Below are positions 60,822 to 64,000 of a stretch of DNA of 64,000 nt, one piece after another. A program made the translations under genes and the position numbers. This DNA is from UBA5794 sp963714375 (GTDB lineage Bacteria; Actinomycetota; Acidimicrobiia; Spongiisociales; UBA5794). Below the pieces are notes generated by a model that searched no databases, was not told the DNA's origin, and saw nothing but the letters and a program-made list of their open reading frames with translations. The stretch is taken from the NCBI GenBank assembly GCA_963714375.1, contig CAVQOG010000008.1, positions 620,001-684,000 on the forward strand, given 5' to 3'. The stretch's first letter is position 1, and every line of letters begins with the position of its first letter.

Positions 60822-62243
60822 ATGGCAATAGAACGAACTGCGTGGGGGGCGATCCTGCTGGTGCTTGTCGCCGTGGCTGCGTGTAGTTCCGATGGATCGA
60901 CCGAATCGACGACCCAAACCACATCATCTGGCGCTGACACATCCACCGCAGAGTCTCCGGGCGTTGACGGCGAACCGATTGGGCCGTCTGGTGGGGAGGT
61001 CTCATCGGACGATGGGTCGTTCACCGTGACGGTTCCTGCTGGCGCGCTTCAAGAAACGGTCGTTGTTTCGATCGTGGAGGTCGATGCGGCTGAGGCCGGT
61101 CTTGACGAATCGCTGCTCGACGGCCCGGTATTTGATCTGCGTCCCGACGGTATTGAACTCTCGATCCCCGCTGCAGCGGTCCGGCTCGTGGCGGCGTCGA
61201 CGTTGGGGATCGGATCGGACGAGGTCCCGTTCATGCATGTGTTCCACCAATCCGGCGATGCATGGGAGGCGCTTTCGACCAGCACAGTGTCCGATGGCGA
61301 TTCTGTTGCCGTGTCCTTCGAGCTGACGCATTTCAGCGCCAATGCCATCACCGACGCCGCAAGGGTATGGGGGGAAGAAGCCTCCATCACGCTGACCCCG
61401 CGGTCGTTCGTGGCGGAGACGAATTCCACGACACCGACCAAGGTGTCCAGCGACATTTCGCGCAATCTCGAGGTCGAGCGCAAGGTCGTCTTCGATGCCA
61501 CCTCCCATGCACAGGGTGCGATCGTCAGCTATCGACCAACAGACTTTTACGTCGATATTGATGCGGTCTGTGGGGATGTTGCTGGTGAGGGCGCGTACAC
61601 AGTGAGATTCAATAGTTCGGCGACGCCAGACACGTTGGATGCGCTGTTCCTCCTGCACATGGGTTTGACGGTCGTGCCGAAGCACTTCACGCTCGAGGTG
61701 ACAGGGCTCGCAAAGTGCACCGAACCTACCCACGTGATCACTGAGGCACATGCCACGACAGCAAGCGGGGAGGCGACATACACGCCGGTTCCGGGTGCAG
61801 GCGGTTCTCCCTTCGCTGCACCTTTCACCATCGACATCATTTCCGGAGACGGTGCGCTATGGACGATCAACACCGAACAAGCTCCGAGAGCCCAGACGAC
61901 GTCCGGTTCAATTGACCCAGGAACCGGAGCCTTCATCACCGGCGGGGGAGATGGCGCGACCTACTACGAGATCTACTTTGGGCAGCTCACCCCACAGGCC
62001 GATGGAACTTTGATAATGTCGGCCATCACCTTTGGCGGGTCCGACGGGTTCTCGCTCGAGTGGCCCGACGTTCTGGAAGAGGTCCTCGGTAACCCGGGGC
62101 CGGACCCATTCCAGTTGACCGGCGAACAGGCCGCGGCGGTCCTTGCCCTTTGGAACGAGCAAACAGCCCAGCTCGTCCGTTCAACGCAAGCTCCAGACCC
62201 GGCCACCTGGACGTTCGGCGTGGATGCGGTCCTCGAGTACTAG
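60822..62243 (+). CDS. Lipoprotein with ZU5-like domain
   Basis: A 473-residue lipoprotein. The lipobox is VAVAAC, followed by a Ser/Thr-rich spacer. Residues about 60-165 (GGEVSSDDGSFTVTVPAGAL) are ZU5-like, a beta domain seen in many secreted proteins. The remaining part is beta-rich with two Cys (DAVCGDVAG, GLAKCTEP) and no recognised family. ATG 60822 follows AGGAG at 8 nt. It is likely exposed on the cell surface. Confidence 0.75.
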   Translation: MAIERTAWGAILLVLVAVAACSSDGSTESTTQTTSSGADTSTAESPGVDGEPIGPSGGEVSSDDGSFTVTVPAGALQETVVVSIVEVDAAEAGLDESLLDGPVFDLRPDGIELSIPAAAVRLVAASTLGIGSDEVPFMHVFHQSGDAWEALSTSTVSDGDSVAVSFELTHFSANAITDAARVWGEEASITLTPRSFVAETNSTTPTKVSSDISRNLEVERKVVFDATSHAQGAIVSYRPTDFYVDIDAVCGDVAGEGAYTVRFNSSATPDTLDALFLLHMGLTVVPKHFTLEVTGLAKCTEPTHVITEAHATTASGEATYTPVPGAGGSPFAAPFTIDIISGDGALWTINTEQAPRAQTTSGSIDPGTGAFITGGGDGATYYEIYFGQLTPQADGTLIMSAITFGGSDGFSLEWPDVLEEVLGNPGPDPFQLTGEQAAAVLALWNEQTAQLVRSTQAPDPATWTFGVDAVLEY

Positions 62244-62366
62244 GCGTTTCCCGACTGCCGCCCAACGACGGTGATGTCTCCCTCCTCACCTTGCGCCTTC
62301 CGATTCGGAGTTTGCGCGTTGGCTTTGCCGGCACGACGTTGTGGTGCCCGCCGCCGCCTGCCTTCG

Positions 62367-62969
62367 CTACTCGAAACCGATCCAGCCGGTGACGGTGTCA
62401 ACGATTCGCTCGAACACGCCATCGGATGTGGGCGAGTCCTGTGCCAGCGACCATCCGAGGGCAATCAGGATCAACCCGATCGCAACGAGGATGATACCGA
62501 CCAGGATGCCGGGGATTCGTTGCGACCAGACGGTGGAAGCGTCTTCAAACGTCCACTTGGAAATGGCGGTCCCCACACCCATCAGGACGAATCCGCATCC
62601 CACCACCACCAACGCAAGACCGGGTCGTTCCGCAACCTCGTCCCAGAGCTGTTGACCCTTCCCGATCATCGAGGCGAATCCGGCGATGAGGAGTCCAGCT
62701 CCGACCGCAATGAATCCAACGCCGAAAACCACAGCGGAGGGTCCGGTGTGCACGATTCGGGGCCCGTCTGTACCCCCACGACTCGTCAGATGCTGCCGTG
62801 TGCGGATACTGTCCACACCGCCAACGATGGCTGCGGCACCGAATACGGCGAACGCGCCGGCGACGAATGCACCCCCGACTGCGAGACCAATAGCGCCAAG
62901 CGCGGCGCCGAGAGCTACGAGTGCAACTGCAACCTTGGTGAGGGTGCTGAGTTCGGTGAAGCCCGCCAT
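62367..62969 (-). CDS. Multi-pass membrane protein of unknown function
   Basis: A 200-residue protein with about five membrane helices (ALGAALGAIGLAVGG..., VVFGVGFIAVGAGLLIAG, LALVVVGCGFVLMGVG, GILVGIILVAIGLILIALGW). Loops are short and partly basic. TATTGT (62982-62977) ends 7 nt before the ATG at 62969, so the longer frame to 63119 is rejected. It is divergent from the epoxide-hydrolase-like gene. Confidence 0.72.
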   Translation of the reverse strand: MAGFTELSTLTKVAVALVALGAALGAIGLAVGGAFVAGAFAVFGAAAIVGGVDSIRTRQHLTSRGGTDGPRIVHTGPSAVVFGVGFIAVGAGLLIAGFASMIGKGQQLWDEVAERPGLALVVVGCGFVLMGVGTAISKWTFEDASTVWSQRIPGILVGIILVAIGLILIALGWSLAQDSPTSDGVFERIVDTVTGWIGFE

Positions 62970-63055
62970 GAACCTGACAATAGCGGTGCCGTCCCGGACA
63001 GCTGGCTCGACGAGGCGCTGTGCGTTAGCGTGGCGTTGCGATACCGGAGTCCCCT

Positions 63056-63919
63056 GTGCGACACATCGAAACAAACGGCGTGATCCTTGCGGTCGATGAC
63101 CGGGGAGATGGCTATCCAATCGTCTTCATTCATGGTTTCCCAGAGCTTGCGTACTCGTGGCGCCACGTCGTACCTGAGTTGGCGGATGCGGGATACCGAA
63201 CCATCGCCTACGACCGGAGGGGGACCGGGGAGTCGAGCGGACCCAATGAGATCGCCGCGTATGCACTCGTCGACCAGGTGGCGGATGCGATCGGCATCCT
63301 TGACCGTTTGGGGATAGAGCATGCCGCGTTGGTTGGCCATGACTGGGGAAGCATCGTCACGTACGCTGCCGCCCTTCGCCACCCCGACCGGATCTCCCAT
63401 GTCGCCAGTCTCAACGTGCCGTATCGGGGACACCCGCCAGGGTTCCCTCCAGTCGACGTGATCCGAGACAAGTTTGCGGACCGCTTCGGGTATGTCCTGA
63501 CCTTCCTGGAGCCTGGGTCTGCAGAAGCGCGCTTTGCGGCACATCCGGACGAGTGGCTTCGTCGGATGATCGATAGCGTGGCCGGACGTGACCACTTCCT
63601 CACCGATGACGAGTTTGCCTTCTATCGCGACGCGTTTGTGGCGACAGGAATGGCCGGTCAATTGAACGTGTACCGAAACATTGACCGCAACCAGGTTGAC
63701 TTTGCCGACCTCGCGGGAGCCCCCCTCACACAACCGACGCTCATGGTGACCACCGATCGTGATCCGGTTCTACCTGCTTCCGGTGCAGCGCGGATGTCTG
63801 AGTTCGTCCCCGATCTCGAGATCGCCCACATCGAGAACTGTGGGCATTGGACGTCCCAAGAACGCCCAGGGGAGACCAATGCCATTCTCCTCGACTGGCT
63901 CGGTCGACGGATCCTGTAG
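63056..63919 (+). CDS. Alpha/beta hydrolase, epoxide hydrolase-like
   Basis: A 287-residue alpha/beta hydrolase. The HGFP oxyanion motif (FIHGFPELAYSW) and the nucleophile elbow VGHDWGSIV with Asp match epoxide hydrolases/haloalkane dehalogenases. The acid may be in TTDRDPVLPA and the His is in ENCGHWTSQERP. An Asp nucleophile favours epoxide or C-halogen cleavage over ester hydrolysis. The substrate is unknown. The GTG start is weakly supported. Confidence 0.85.
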   Translation: MRHIETNGVILAVDDRGDGYPIVFIHGFPELAYSWRHVVPELADAGYRTIAYDRRGTGESSGPNEIAAYALVDQVADAIGILDRLGIEHAALVGHDWGSIVTYAAALRHPDRISHVASLNVPYRGHPPGFPPVDVIRDKFADRFGYVLTFLEPGSAEARFAAHPDEWLRRMIDSVAGRDHFLTDDEFAFYRDAFVATGMAGQLNVYRNIDRNQVDFADLAGAPLTQPTLMVTTDRDPVLPASGAARMSEFVPDLEIAHIENCGHWTSQERPGETNAILLDWLGRRIL

Positions 63920-63940
63920 CTGGACTGATACGCTGGCGCG

Positions 63941-64000
63941 ATGGAAGACGTACGCATTGGATTGTTCATCGATTACGAGAACCTCGCTATCGGGGCGCGG
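63941..64000 (+). CDS. NYN-domain protein (5' end only)
   Basis: Twenty codons are visible to the window edge. They read MEDVRIGLFIDYENLAIGAR, the N-terminus of NYN/LabA (DUF88) proteins with the first catalytic Asp of this PIN-like RNase fold. TACGCT (63929-63934) ends 6 nt before the ATG. It is likely a ribonuclease or nucleotide-processing protein. Confidence 0.7.
   Translation, partial: MEDVRIGLFIDYENLAIGAR

Noticed and set aside
62271..63083. Plus-strand frame opposite the membrane protein gene
   Set aside because: Polar, low-complexity translation typical of a shadow of a membrane gene; the minus strand has a leaderless promoter and helices.

Overview
The window (64 kb, roughly 60% G+C) comes from an actinobacterium, most likely an uncultured member of the Acidimicrobiia. 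That placement is inference. It rests on a mycobacterial-type housekeeping block (clpC, radA, disA, carD, ispD, ispF, cysS, rlmB), AfsR/SARP, TipAS and LppM-like families, and many starts with TAnnnT only 6-7 nt upstream (leaderless style). No rRNA or CRISPR array is present; there are two tRNA genes.

Layout. 1-6.7 kb (minus strand): three small exported proteins, a SARP/NB-ARC regulator, a septum-formation-type lipoprotein and a polyprenyl diphosphate synthase. 6.9-23.6 kb: clpC, a BMP-family nucleoside ABC importer with a strong terminator after the binding-protein gene, then radA-disA-carD-ispD-ispF-cysS-rlmB-tRNA-Thr. CarD carries an unusual Lys/Ala-rich histone-H1-like tail. 23.7-28.7 kb: AI-2E transporter, LppM-like lipoprotein, a MerR/TipAS regulator with a 19-bp-spacer promoter, a beta-repeat protein and an RRM protein, separated by modular hairpin-rich intergenic repeats.

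28.9-41.5 kb is the main metabolic locus: benzoate-CoA ligase, a complete branched-chain-amino-acid-type ABC importer (SBP, two ATPases, two permeases), a tandem universal stress protein, a divergent PaaK-type CoA ligase, then boxC, boxB and an alpha/beta hydrolase. Together these would import benzoate, activate it to benzoyl-CoA, epoxidise it (BoxB) and cleave the ring (BoxC). The reductase boxA and the aldehyde dehydrogenase boxD are not in the window.

43.4-51.6 kb is an accessory island: tRNA-Arg(CCT), a partial copy of it 2.3 kb away beside a decayed tyrosine integrase, an AbiE toxin-antitoxin pair with a visible operator, an IS3 remnant, GNAT, VOC and PIN genes, and two apparently identical 1442-bp IS110-family elements in direct orientation.

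51.6-64 kb: two RibD/DHFR-like proteins, DUF1801, two tandem class III nucleotide cyclases with SnoaL-like N-termini, GNAT, an HpcH aldolase, an NmrA-like oxidoreductase, membrane and lipoproteins, an epoxide-hydrolase-like enzyme and the start of a NYN-domain gene.
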